Assembly: GCF_014646355.1 (NCBI RefSeq)
Contig: NZ_BMNH01000008.1
Span: forward strand, 630 to 49,095
Direction of reading: 5' to 3'
Source of the DNA: Nonomuraea cavernae
GTDB taxonomy: Bacteria; Actinomycetota; Actinomycetes; Streptosporangiales; Streptosporangiaceae
Length of the DNA stretch: 48,466 nucleotides
Shown piece after piece: positions 1 through 7,874 of the stretch. The position numbers were made by a program, and so were the translations under genes. The notes under the pieces are model-generated. The model saw nothing but the letters and a program-made list of their open reading frames with translations. It was not told the DNA's origin and did no database searches. The stretch's first letter is position 1; the number at the start of each line of letters is the position of its first letter.

Positions 1-429
1 CTGCTGAGGAAACGCCGCCGCAAGGAAGCACGTTTCGCCGCCGACATCAACCACACCATCGCCAGACGCATCGTGACCGAGGCTGCACGCACCGGGCGAG
101 GCATCGCCCTGGAGGATCTCCAGGGGATCCGCGACCGGGTACGGCTCCGCAAGCCCCAGCGGGTCACGCTGCATGCGTGGTCGTTTCACCAGCTCGGCCA
201 CTTCATCGCCTACAAGGCGGCCCGTGCCGGGGTCGCCCTGGTCTGGGTGGACCCGGCCTACACCTCGCAAGCCTGCTCGGCCTGCGGGCACGTGGCCAAG
301 AACAACCGGCCCGACCAGGAAACCTTCGCCTGTACGTCGTGCGGCTTCGCTGAGCACGCCGACGTCAACGCAGCCCGCAACATCGCCGCACGCGGTGAGA
401 CGGGCTGGGCAGTGAGTCACGCTGCCTGA
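1..429 (+). CDS. tnpB: TnpB (IS200/IS605-IS1341 family RNA-guided nuclease), 3' part only
   Basis: The reading frame is open from base 1, so the 5' end lies outside the window; 142 codons are seen. TnpB proteins are RuvC-like nucleases guided by an RNA made from the transposon right end. The C-terminal signature is intact: an acidic residue in ALEDL (RuvC), a zinc ribbon made of CSACGH and CTSCGF with the usual spacing, and the last RuvC aspartate in HADVNAARNIA. The tail is short and ends soon after, followed at once by a right-end hairpin. No TnpA is visible. Whether the full gene is intact cannot be judged from here. Family assignment is secure from the motif order; activity is unknown. 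Confidence 0.9.
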   Translation: MLRKRRRKEARFAADINHTIARRIVTEAARTGRGIALEDLQGIRDRVRLRKPQRVTLHAWSFHQLGHFIAYKAARAGVALVWVDPAYTSQACSACGHVAKNNRPDQETFACTSCGFAEHADVNAARNIAARGETGWAVSHAA

Positions 430-473
430 CGCGGACCAGACCGTCGAAGCCACCGACGGCCAGGAGCTGCAAG

Positions 474-494
474 CTCATTCCCTTCAGGGCTGAG
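474..494 (+). mobile_element. Right-end hairpin of the tnpB element (probable 3' end of omega RNA)
   Basis: Forty-five bases after the tnpB stop lies an imperfect hairpin: CTCA pairs with TGAG and CCCT with AGGG around a two-base loop. This is the arrangement seen at right ends of IS200/IS605-type elements, where the transcript folds into the omega RNA scaffold and the following bases act as guide. The exact element end is not defined here. Confidence 0.55.
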
Positions 495-566
495 AAGCTG
501 ACTCGCCCCTATCTCCTGGACCCCCGACGGGTCCGGCGGCACTCGCTGCGCGGGAGCGGCTGGTGC

Positions 567-3485
567 TCAGATGAGGTGGCGACACCGGCGGCGGCGGGCT
601 TCGTCGGCCGCGGCGAGCTCGGCCGCGTCGCTGAAGGTGTCGAGAGCCGCGAGCCATTCGTCGAGTACGGCGGCGATCTGATGATCGAGCTCCCGATAGA
701 TGCGCCGCGCCTCCAGCCAGTGGGTCCGGGCGGTGGCCTGATCCTCGTGGACAAGGGCGGAGGCGAGGCTGTCGTGAGCGGAGGCCCTCCGCAGCGGATC
801 GCCGATCTCTTCGGCCAGCCGCAGTTGGCGCTCGGCGTGCCGACGGGCCGTGACCGGATCTCCCTGACGTAGCGCTATCTCGGCCAGGTTGTGATGGGAG
901 TAGCAGGCTTGCTGTGTGTCGTCGGCGACGTCGGCGAACATGAGTGCCCGCTGGAGTGCGTCGGCCGCCGCCGGATACCTCTCCATGTCGATCAGAGCGC
1001 ACCCCAGGTTGATGTAGGCCGCGACGGCGTACTGGGGGACCTGCCCGTACTCCGGAATGGACAGGGCGGTCCGCAGGTGGCGCAGGCCGCCTTCGAGGTC
1101 GCCCTCGTTGATGGCGAGTCCCCCCAGGTTCGCGTTGAACGCGGCGACCATGCGCATGTTGCCGGCCCTGGCCGCCAGCTCGATCGCTCTGCCGTAGTGC
1201 TCGCGTGCCGCCGCGTACCTGCCGATCTGCTTGTGGACCACTCCCAGGGCGTTCTCCATGTGCGCCCTGCCCTCCGGCTGGCCGCTTCGCTCGGCCGAGA
1301 GCAGGCCGGTTCGCAGGACGGACAGCCACTCCGGCCAACGCCGCCGGATGATGAAGTAGGCGAGCAGATCGGCGGCCAACTGCCACGCGCGGCGATGCCA
1401 GGCATGTGCGTTGGCCAGGGCGACGACACCGACCAGGTTCTCGAGCTCCTGATCGTGCCAGTCCAGCGCGGACGCCCTGTCGGCGAAACGCAGGGGCTCG
1501 CGCGGGGGATAGACCACCTCCCTGTCGCCCGCCAGCCGGCGGGGCTGGAGCAACGGGTAGGCCTCGAAGACGGTCTCCGCGTAGAAGTCGACCAGGCGCC
1601 GGGCGGCCGTCGTGCGGTCGGCCTCGGGCTCTTCGCTCTCCAGGGTGCGGACGGCATAGCTGCGCAGCAGGTCGTGCATCGCGTACCGGCCGGGACGATG
1701 CTCGCTGACCAGGTGGCCTATGCACAGCTCTTCGAGCCGGGGTCGAATGGTGGCGAGGGAGACGCCGAGCAGGGCGGCCGCGGCGACAGGCGCGAAGTCC
1801 TGTCCCGGCAGCAGGCTCAGCAGGCGGAACAGGCGTTGCGTCGCGGGTGGCAGGGCCTGGTACGAGAGCCGGAACGCGGTGCTGACGGCGCCGTCCAGGT
1901 CGCCGTGCTCGTCGAGCACGGCCAGTGTGTCGCCGGTCGTCAACTGGCGGGCGTAGTCAGCGAGCGTCAGGTGTCGCTGGCCGGTGAGCTGCGCCGCCGC
2001 CAACCGCAGGGCCAGCGGCAGGTACGCGCACCGCAGGGCCACCTGCCTGGCGGCCGCGTCGCCGTCCTCGTCACTTCCTCCGGCCAGGGCGTCACTTCCT
2101 CCGGCCAGGGCGTCACGTCCTCCGGCCAGGGCGTCACTTCTTCCAGCCAGGGCGACGCGGAGCAGGTCACTCGCCTCGTCCTCGGTGAGCGGGCCGAGCT
2201 GGAGCAGGCGGGCACCTTCGTGGGCCACCAGCCCGCGTAACCGGTTGCGGCTGGTCACCAGGACGGCGCAGGTCGCCGAGCCCGGCAGCAGTGGCCGTAC
2301 CTGGTCGGCGCTGCGGGCGTTGTCCAGCACGATCAGAACTCGGCGTCGTGCGAGCAGCGATCGGAACAGGGCGGCGGCCTCGTCCACGTCCTCGGGTGTG
2401 GCGCCGGGATCCACTCCCAATGAGGACAGGAAGCGACGCAGAATGGCGAAGGAGTCCAGCGGAGGCCGATCCTGGTCGAATCCCCGCATGTTCACGTAAA
2501 GCTGCCCGTCGGGGAACCGATCCCCGTGACGATGAGCCCAGCGGACCGCCAGCGCGGTCTTTCCGACCCCAGGGGTGCCCACGATCAGCACCACAGGTGG
2601 CGTGTCCCGCACGTCGGCCAGCAGATCCAGCTCGGCCAACTCGCGATCACGGCCGGTGAATCCCCACGTGTCCAGAGGCAACTGGGCCGGTGTGGTGTCA
2701 CTGGGCGGCGCCGAGATCGTGATGGTTCTGGGAGCGAGGTCCAGTGCCGGATCGGCGTTGAGGATGGCCTTCTCCAGAGCCGAGAACCGGGTGCTGGGAT
2801 CGAGTCCCTGCTCCTCGACCAGCCGGGCGCGCAGGCGTCGGGCCGTCAGGAGGGCTTCGGCCTGCATGCCGGCCCGATACTGGGCGAGCATCAGATGGCA
2901 GACCAGGCGCTCTCGTAACGGATGCTGCTCGACGAGCTTGCCCAGCGCCGGAAGCAGGGCGTCGTGGTGCCCGAGTGTGAGCTCGGCTTCGGCCAGCGAC
3001 TCGTGCGCGTTCAGCCGGTGCTCGTGCAGTGCCTGCCGTGCCGACTGCGCGTACGCCGCGCTGATGTCGGCCAGGGCATGACCGCGCCACAGCCCTAGTG
3101 CCGCCTGCAGCCTCCGGACGGATTCCTCGACTTCGTCGCGTTTCCGCAGATCCCGAGCCGCTTCGACGTGGCGTCCGAACCTGCCGGCGTCCAGTTCGTC
3201 GTCGGCCAGGGCCAGCAGGTAGCCACCGGGTCTGGTGGCGATGACCTCGTCCAGACCCAGTTTCCGCAGGGCTCGGCGCAGTTCGGATAGCGCCACGTGG
3301 ATCTGCGACCGCGCGGAGCTCGGCTCGGCGCCACCCCAGATCGCCTCGATGAGCTGGTCAGGCGATATCACCTGGTTGGCCTGGAGCAACAGGTAGGCGA
3401 GCAGCGCACGATGCCGAGGCCGGGCTACCGATGCCGGTCCGTCAGCCGTCGCCACCTCGACCGGACCGAGGATGAAGAACCGCAA
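567..3485 (-). CDS. AfsR/SARP-type transcriptional regulator with BTAD, NB-ARC and TPR domains
   Basis: A 972-aa pathway-type regulator. Domain order: an OmpR-like winged-helix DNA-binding domain at the N-terminus (opening LRFFILGPVEV), a bacterial transcriptional activation domain, an NB-ARC ATPase with Walker A (GTPGVGKTAL), and a C-terminal TPR superhelix. I place the start at the TTG at 3483-3485, because the family opens with M-R-F-x-I-L-G-P and a G-rich stretch (GGGGGGCAGG) precedes it; an ATG 57 bases upstream is in frame. Such proteins switch on specialised-metabolite clusters. The graspetide-like genes at 7.7-12.1 kb are the nearest candidates, but the link is inference. The NB-ARC region carries four in-frame 21-bp repeats (listed separately). 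Confidence 0.9.
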   Translation of the reverse strand: MRFFILGPVEVATADGPASVARPRHRALLAYLLLQANQVISPDQLIEAIWGGAEPSSARSQIHVALSELRRALRKLGLDEVIATRPGGYLLALADDELDAGRFGRHVEAARDLRKRDEVEESVRRLQAALGLWRGHALADISAAYAQSARQALHEHRLNAHESLAEAELTLGHHDALLPALGKLVEQHPLRERLVCHLMLAQYRAGMQAEALLTARRLRARLVEEQGLDPSTRFSALEKAILNADPALDLAPRTITISAPPSDTTPAQLPLDTWGFTGRDRELAELDLLADVRDTPPVVLIVGTPGVGKTALAVRWAHRHGDRFPDGQLYVNMRGFDQDRPPLDSFAILRRFLSSLGVDPGATPEDVDEAAALFRSLLARRRVLIVLDNARSADQVRPLLPGSATCAVLVTSRNRLRGLVAHEGARLLQLGPLTEDEASDLLRVALAGRSDALAGGRDALAGGSDALAGGSDEDGDAAARQVALRCAYLPLALRLAAAQLTGQRHLTLADYARQLTTGDTLAVLDEHGDLDGAVSTAFRLSYQALPPATQRLFRLLSLLPGQDFAPVAAAALLGVSLATIRPRLEELCIGHLVSEHRPGRYAMHDLLRSYAVRTLESEEPEADRTTAARRLVDFYAETVFEAYPLLQPRRLAGDREVVYPPREPLRFADRASALDWHDQELENLVGVVALANAHAWHRRAWQLAADLLAYFIIRRRWPEWLSVLRTGLLSAERSGQPEGRAHMENALGVVHKQIGRYAAAREHYGRAIELAARAGNMRMVAAFNANLGGLAINEGDLEGGLRHLRTALSIPEYGQVPQYAVAAYINLGCALIDMERYPAAADALQRALMFADVADDTQQACYSHHNLAEIALRQGDPVTARRHAERQLRLAEEIGDPLRRASAHDSLASALVHEDQATARTHWLEARRIYRELDHQIAAVLDEWLAALDTFSDAAELAAADEARRRRCRHLI
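2070..2153 (-). repeat. Four tandem 21-bp repeats inside the regulator gene
   Basis: Four head-to-tail units of exactly 21 bp start at 2070, 2091, 2112 and 2133. The first two are identical, the third has one change and the fourth two. They encode a seven-residue unit (D-A-L-A-G-G plus S or R) repeated in frame, so copy-number change would lengthen or shorten a loop in the NB-ARC domain without a frameshift. Confidence 0.9.
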
Positions 3486-3715
3486 CGCCTGCCCCCCGCA
3501 GCGCCAGCAAGATCTTGAGTCCCGTTGAGTGATCTTCGGCAAGTGTATCGATAGCCGATCACAAGTCGCTGTATAAATCGCCTTACTTATTCTTCGGACA
3601 GGTTCGCCGAAACCCTGTTGAACAGGCTGAAAATCCCCTTTTGGGGCACGCTCGGCCCAGGTCCGCGGGGGTCTGGAGCGGTGCCCGGACGGGTGCCGCC
3701 CGTGAGAGGAGAGTC
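3486..3715. promoter_or_regulatory. Divergent promoter region between the regulator and secreted-peptide genes
   Basis: A 230-bp region notably richer in A and T than its surroundings between divergent genes. It contains a short perfect hairpin (CCCC-TTTT-GGGG near 3636-3647). Promoters for both directions are expected; no -10/-35 pair is clear enough to call. The last 60 bases are duplicated ahead of the next gene. Confidence 0.45.
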
Positions 3716-4027
3716 ATGGGTTCGAAGGTGAAACGGATGCTGCAGGTGGCCGCGATCGGCGGGATCATGGCCGGCGCCATGGTCCTGCCCACGACGGCCG
3801 CGCAGGCCACACCCAGCAACTGCAGCAGCGTCCCCTATGGCAACGGCTGGTCCGGATGGTGCGGCAAGGGCACTGGCACCTACCAGGTGTGGGCCAGGTG
3901 CTACAAGATCAATACGCTCAAGTACACGATCAGGCACGGCCCTTGGCGGAGCCCTGGAGGCGACAGGTCCAACGTCAGCTGTCAGAGCACGGAAGAGGTG
4001 GGCGGGGGCGGCATCATCCTCTCCTAG
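3716..4027 (+). CDS. Small secreted cysteine-containing protein, copy 1
   Basis: A 103-aa protein of unknown function. A Sec signal peptide is clear: basic start (MGSKVKR), a hydrophobic stretch, then cleavage near AAQA about residue 32. The mature part of about 70 residues has four cysteines, each preceded by a recognisable context (SNC, GWC, ARC, VSC), suggesting two disulfides. The start is the ATG with a strong AGAGGAG site; longer in-frame reading upstream is the duplicated leader, not coding. It is a tandem paralogue of the next gene, down to the 5' leader. It lies divergent to the AfsR-like gene. It could be a small toxin, inhibitor or surface peptide; nothing in the sequence decides. 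Confidence 0.8.
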   Translation: MGSKVKRMLQVAAIGGIMAGAMVLPTTAAQATPSNCSSVPYGNGWSGWCGKGTGTYQVWARCYKINTLKYTIRHGPWRSPGGDRSNVSCQSTEEVGGGGIILS

Positions 4028-4084
4028 TCCGGGTCCGCTGTCTGGGGCGGCGCCCGGACGGGTGCCGCCCGTGAGAGGAGAGTC

Positions 4085-4393
4085 ATGGGTTCGAAGATGA
4101 AGCGGGCACTGCAGGTGGCCGCGCTCGGCGGGATCATGGCCGGCGGCCTGGCCCTGCCGGCGACGGCCGCGCAAGCCCAGCCCACCAACTGCGTCACAAC
4201 GTCCACCTCTCGTACCTTCTCCGTGTCCTGCCACGCCGGAACCGGGGAGTACCAGGCGGAGGCCCGGTGCTACAAGCCCGGTAATCCCGTGCCTACGCTC
4301 AGGTACGGACAGTGGCGGTCCGGAGGCGAGAAGTCCATCGCCAGCTGTCAGTTCGACGAAGAGCTGAGGGACGGACGCGTTCGCTTCAGGTAG
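4085..4393 (+). CDS. Small secreted cysteine-containing protein, copy 2
   Basis: A 102-aa paralogue of the gene directly upstream. The signal peptide is nearly identical (MGSKMKR opening, cleavage near AAQA), and the four cysteine positions are kept (TNC, SCH, ARC, SCQ), as is the Tyr-Gln tract before ARCYK and the GQWRS/GPWRS motif. Between these landmarks the mature parts differ strongly. The ribosome-binding site and about 40 bases of leader are the same as in copy 1. Function is unknown. The pattern of a conserved secretion signal, a conserved disulfide frame and a variable surface is typical of diversifying secreted peptides, which is inference. Confidence 0.8.
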   Translation: MGSKMKRALQVAALGGIMAGGLALPATAAQAQPTNCVTTSTSRTFSVSCHAGTGEYQAEARCYKPGNPVPTLRYGQWRSGGEKSIASCQFDEELRDGRVRFR

Positions 4394-4457
4394 TCGGAGC
4401 CTGACGTTCACAACGCTCCGGGCGGAGCGTCCTCGCGTCACTCACGTGGGCGACAGG

Positions 4458-4482
4458 GACAGGGCAGGGGGCCTGCCCTGTC
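4458..4482. terminator. Bidirectional terminator-type hairpin
   Basis: A perfect 11-bp stem (GACAGGGCAGG with its complement) around a GGG loop, placed between convergent genes ending at 4393 and 4497. Confidence 0.75.
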
Positions 4483-4496
4483 GCCGAGTGCTGAGG

Positions 4497-4898
4497 TCAG
4501 CGGCGGTAGGCGGCGCAGTCGATCAGGCTGAGGTCGCGCTTGTGCTTCTTGGCGAAACGTACGGCGTCGTCCCTGTGCTTGAAGCCGTGGACCCGTACGA
4601 ATCCCTTCTCGTCATGGAGATGGACCTGCCACTTCTTGCCGTGCTTGACCGGTCCGGTCAGGCACTCGGTCCTCTTGTGCTTGCGGCGGCAATCGTCGTG
4701 CCTCGCCTGCACGACGTGCCACCTGCCGTCCTTCAGCAGGGTGGCGGGCTTGTCGCAGTCGAGCGCGGGCGTGAGCTGGTCGCTGGTGAGGACCAGGGGG
4801 TCGTCCGAGGTGGGGGCGGCGAATGCCGGGGCGGAAATCGCGGCGGTGCCTCCGATGGTCGCCAACGCGATGATGGCGGCGCTGAGCGCGCGTCTCAT
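4497..4898 (-). CDS. Small secreted basic protein of unknown function
   Basis: A 133-aa protein with a clear signal peptide (MRRALSAAII..., cleavage near AFAAP at about residue 28). The mature chain of about 105 residues is rich in Lys, Arg and His and has four cysteines (LDC, DDC, TEC, IDC). No catalytic motif or known domain is recognised. It is preceded by a purine-rich ribosome site (AGAAGAGGCCCC before the ATG). It lies convergent to the pair of secreted peptides and shares a terminator hairpin with them. Possible roles include an extracellular binding protein or inhibitor, but I have no evidence for either. Confidence 0.75.
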   Translation of the reverse strand: MRRALSAAIIALATIGGTAAISAPAFAAPTSDDPLVLTSDQLTPALDCDKPATLLKDGRWHVVQARHDDCRRKHKRTECLTGPVKHGKKWQVHLHDEKGFVRVHGFKHRDDAVRFAKKHKRDLSLIDCAAYRR

Positions 4899-5134
4899 GG
4901 GGCCTCTTCTCCGAGAGAACGGGGGTTTCCGGGCGTACGGGTGATGACGACCGGCTGATCATCTCCGATAGTGCCGGAAAGATTGTTAAGTCCGCATAAT
5001 GCGAGCTTTGGCGGACGGTTCGCCGGGGGAGGCGGGCTCCGGAGGCAGGTCCCGAAGACGGACTGTAGGGTGGAAATGGTGCGCCGGGAAGTCTGGTCGG
5101 CAACGTCCGACCCGATCCCGAAACCGGAGCACTC

Positions 5135-6475
5135 ATGAACCACGCACCACGACCTGCCCCTGACCTGCTCGGCCGGGGATCGTGGCATGAGATGCGCCGC
5201 ATCGCCGACATCCTGCGCAAGGAGACCGTCGGCGGCACGTTGCTGCTGGTCGGCGCGGTGGCGGCGATGGTGTGGGCCAACTCCCCATGGAGTGACGGCT
5301 ATCAGGCGGTGCGCGATCTCACCTTCGGTCCCGCGGTGCTGCACCTCGATCTCAGTCTGGCCACGTGGGCAGCCGACGGCCTCCTTGCGATCTTCTTCTT
5401 CGTCGCCGGGCTCGAACTCAAACGGGAGTTCGTCGCCGGTGACCTGCGAGAGGCCCGCCGGGCCGCGGTGCCCGTGGCGGCGGCGCTGGGCGGCGTGATC
5501 GTTCCGGCCGTGCTGTACCTGCTGGTCGCCGGCGGTGCCGAGGGCGCCGCCCGGGGGTGGGCGATCCCGACCGCCACCGACATCGCCTTCGCCCTCGCCG
5601 TGCTCGCGATCGTCGGCCGCCACCTGCCGACCGCGCTGCGCACCTTCCTGCTCACGCTGGCCGTGGTCGACGACCTGGTGGCCATCGTCATCATCGCCGT
5701 CGCCTACACCGACCAGCTCTCCCCGATCCCGCTGCTGACGGCGCTGCTGCCGCTGGGCCTCTTCGCCGCGCTGGTGCAGCGGCGGGTACGCGCCTGGTGG
5801 CTGCTGCTTCCGCTGGCCTTCGCCACCTGGGCGCTGGTGCACGCCTCGGGAGTGCACGCCACGGTCGCCGGAGTGTTGCTGGCCTTCGCCGTGCCGGTCG
5901 CGCGCAGCGAGAAGGCCGGGGGGCCCGATGCCGGACCAGGACTGGCCGAGCACTTCGAGCACCGCTTCCGGCCGCTGTCGGCGGGCCTGGCCGTGCCGGT
6001 GTTCGCGTTCCTGTCGGCGGGGGTCGCATTGAACGGCCTGGACGGGCTGACCGACGCCCTGACCAGCCCCGTCGCCCTCGGTGTGCTGGTCGGCCTGATC
6101 GTCGGCAAGCCGCTCGGCATCATGGCCGCGACCTGGCTGGTGGCCCGCTTCACCCATGCCCGCCTGCACAAGGATCTGGCCTGGGTCGACCTGGCCGCGC
6201 TGTCCATTCTGGCCGGGATCGGCTTCACCGTCTCGCTGCTCATCGGTGAGCTGGCCTTCGGCGCCGGCACCGCGACCGACGATCACGTCAAGGTGGCGGT
6301 GCTGGCCGCGTCGATCGTCTCGGCTCTGCTCGCCACCGTCCTGCTTCGGCTGCGCAGCCGCGTCCACCGGCGCGTCCACGAGGCCGAGACCATCGACCGT
6401 GACCACGACGGCATCCCCGACCTGTACCAGGACGCCGGTGACGAGACCATCGCAGGCGACCACAGGCAGGGATGA
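5135..6475 (+). CDS. nhaA: Na+/H+ antiporter NhaA
   Basis: A 446-aa inner-membrane antiporter that expels sodium in exchange for protons. The start follows CGGAGCAC. About twelve hydrophobic segments are visible, beginning near residue 36. The family motif [11 protein letters not shown] is present, followed by the ion-binding aspartate pair at residues 179-180 in [10 protein letters not shown], equivalent to E. coli D163/D164. The late motif [15 protein letters not shown] is also kept. The soluble C-terminal tail after about residue 405 is longer than in enterobacterial NhaA and acidic, with a [11 protein letters not shown] stretch. It stands alone, divergent from the upstream secreted-protein gene. 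Confidence 0.95.
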   Translation: MNHAPRPAPDLLGRGSWHEMRRIADILRKETVGGTLLLVGAVAAMVWANSPWSDGYQAVRDLTFGPAVLHLDLSLATWAADGLLAIFFFVAGLELKREFVAGDLREARRAAVPVAAALGGVIVPAVLYLLVAGGAEGAARGWAIPTATDIAFALAVLAIVGRHLPTALRTFLLTLAVVDDLVAIVIIAVAYTDQLSPIPLLTALLPLGLFAALVQRRVRAWWLLLPLAFATWALVHASGVHATVAGVLLAFAVPVARSEKAGGPDAGPGLAEHFEHRFRPLSAGLAVPVFAFLSAGVALNGLDGLTDALTSPVALGVLVGLIVGKPLGIMAATWLVARFTHARLHKDLAWVDLAALSILAGIGFTVSLLIGELAFGAGTATDDHVKVAVLAASIVSALLATVLLRLRSRVHRRVHEAETIDRDHDGIPDLYQDAGDETIAGDHRQG

Positions 6476-6552
6476 TCGCCGCGGCTACCCGGTGAATCTG
6501 ACGCCCCGGCCGAGCAGGACAGTCGTGCGAGGGGCGCGGACACAGCGGCGCG

Positions 6553-7332
6553 CTAGTGCGACGGCAGGTCCGCGAGCCTGGGCTGCGGCAGGGCGCGGCG
6601 CTCCACCGGGAAGAGCCGATGGATCGTGTCGCGCAGGGTCTCGTCACGCACCAGTGCGACGAACTCGTCAGGAGTGCTCCCACACAGGCGGCGAAGCTCG
6701 GCCGACTCGTCCAGGAGGCACTGGATCAGGCTCCGCTGGTCGGTGAGACGTCTGGCCCGGCCGGTCTCGTCCACCAGGCAGCCGTGGCGGCCGACGTAGA
6801 CGAAGCAGGGCGGGAGCCGGACACCCGACTCCAGAGTCACAGGGTGGCGCTCGACGGGCAGGCGGCGGCGGTCGTAGTTGGGCTCGGTGGCGTCCAGCAC
6901 GGCCAGCTCGTGATCGTCGAGCCAGAGCACGAAGAGTCGTGACCTCTCGCCCGGAGCCTCCACCGGCACGGCCGGCACGTATCCCCACCGGTTGACGTGC
7001 GCCGAGACGCCCGGCGCGAGGCCGGCCACGTCGGCGAGCGTCATGGGGATGACCGGCCGGATCCCACGCCTGACGAACTTGCGCCGCAGCTGGCTCGGCG
7101 AGGCGTTGGAGCCCACGGCCACGACCGGGTGGCGCTCCGGCATCGGCGTGCGGCCGAGCTCCGCCAGCACCTCGTCCAGCGTTTCGTCGCCGGCCCGCCA
7201 CTCACCCGCCGAGGCGTCCGCGATGGGGCGCAGCGGCAGGTACGCGTCGTCCACCAGCACGCCTGACGTGGCGGGGACGCGGCCGGGATAGGTGAGGGGG
7301 CGGGACATGGGGTCGTCATGGAAGAGGTTCAT
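6553..7332 (-). CDS. Gamma-glutamylcyclotransferase-like protein
   Basis: About 259 aa. The segment VAVGSNASPSQLRRKF, near residue 75 of the chosen start, resembles the substrate-binding G-S-N-L loop of the GGCT/BtrG fold, which cyclises gamma-glutamyl peptides. The rest, including a DATEPNYDRRRL region, would fit the same beta-barrel fold, but I cannot locate the catalytic glutamate with certainty. I chose the ATG at 7330-7332 because the upstream in-frame stretch has low-complexity, non-conserved composition; ATG 7306-7308 is an alternative. It is divergent from the RiPP operon. Function is tentative. Confidence 0.6.
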   Translation of the reverse strand: MNLFHDDPMSRPLTYPGRVPATSGVLVDDAYLPLRPIADASAGEWRAGDETLDEVLAELGRTPMPERHPVVAVGSNASPSQLRRKFVRRGIRPVIPMTLADVAGLAPGVSAHVNRWGYVPAVPVEAPGERSRLFVLWLDDHELAVLDATEPNYDRRRLPVERHPVTLESGVRLPPCFVYVGRHGCLVDETGRARRLTDQRSLIQCLLDESAELRRLCGSTPDEFVALVRDETLRDTIHRLFPVERRALPQPRLADLPSH

Positions 7333-7546
7333 ACGCTCGCCGGCGCCATGGATTCGTGGGCGCGGGGTGTCGGGGACGAGGGTTACGGGGCGGGGTAAAG
7401 CCCCTACCTGCTCTAGCTTACGCAATGTCAAGGAAAAATGCACAAGGTAAACAGGTTGGCGACCGGACGTGCGGCAGATATCACGTTGGCGAAGGCCGTC
7501 CCATATTGGTGCTAAATGTCCGGTACTGCCCGACCATCACGGCGTT

Positions 7547-7595
7547 CCGCGTCCGCTGGAGGGGTGACACGAGATCACCCGAGTGGCGGACGCGG
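7547..7595 (+). promoter_or_regulatory. Long hairpin in the leader region of the RiPP operon
   Basis: The 344 bases before the precursor start hold a two-part hairpin. An outer 10-bp stem (CCGCGTCCGC at 7547-7556 with GCGGACGCGG at 7586-7595) encloses an inner 6-bp stem (GGGTGA 7562-7567 with TCACCC 7575-7580). It lies 81 bases before the precursor ATG. It may be an operator dyad or a 5'-UTR structure. The bases before it (7420-7520) are AT-richer and probably hold the promoter. Confidence 0.55.
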
Positions 7596-7676
7596 GGCCG
7601 GTCGCCGCTCGCCTACCTTGCTTCGATGCCACGGGGCGCACCAGGCGTCCCGTACGGGAAGAAAGGGCGGCTACGC

Positions 7677-7826
7677 ATGAGCAGGACGCGTACCACGCTG
7701 GACGACATCGCGGCTCTCGGTCCGGAGCTGGACGAGGGGCAGCTTCTTCAGGTGAGCGGCGGCGCCAAGAGCCAGGTCATCGTGATCCACGGCGGCCACA
7801 GCCACACCTCCGGCGACAGCAACTAG
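7677..7826 (+). CDS. RiPP precursor peptide (double-glycine leader, putative ATP-grasp target)
   Basis: A 49-aa peptide. The start is the ATG after GAAGAAAGGGCGG. Residues 1-29 form a leader ending in a double-glycine site: counting back from the cut, L-12, L-7, V-4, G-2 and G-1 match the consensus read by C39 peptidases. Cleavage after G29 would free a 20-residue core starting A-K-S-Q and ending T-S-G-D-S-N. The core holds a single acidic residue (D47), five Ser/Thr, one Lys and three His. The next gene is a graspetide-type ATP-grasp ligase, so D47 is the likely acyl acceptor for an ester or amide cross-link. A longer in-frame reading from 7356 crosses the regulatory hairpin and is unlikely to be translated. 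Confidence 0.85.
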   Translation: MSRTRTTLDDIAALGPELDEGQLLQVSGGAKSQVIVIHGGHSHTSGDSN

Positions 7827-7832
7827 TTCGCG

Positions 7833-7859
7833 CGGGGGCGCGACCGCGTCGCGCCCCCG
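7833..7859 (+). terminator. Attenuator-type hairpin between precursor and ATP-grasp gene
   Basis: A perfect 12-bp GC-rich stem with a CGC loop lies 6 bases after the precursor stop and 15 bases before the ATP-grasp start. Without a T-run it is probably a partial terminator or an RNA-stabilising 3' structure, which would favour precursor over enzyme expression as in other RiPP operons. Confidence 0.75.
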
Positions 7860-7874
7860 TCCGGAGCCACGCCG

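Noticed and set aside
7356..7676. An N-terminally longer RiPP precursor of 156 residues
   Set aside because: The extension crosses the regulatory hairpin, lacks a ribosome site and has no protein-like pattern; the ATG at 7677 has a good site and gives a canonical double-glycine leader.
7791..7826. The second Gly-Gly (residues 39-40) of the precursor as the cleavage site
   Set aside because: Residues before it (QVIVIH) do not match the L-12/L-7 pattern, whereas those before G28-G29 do.
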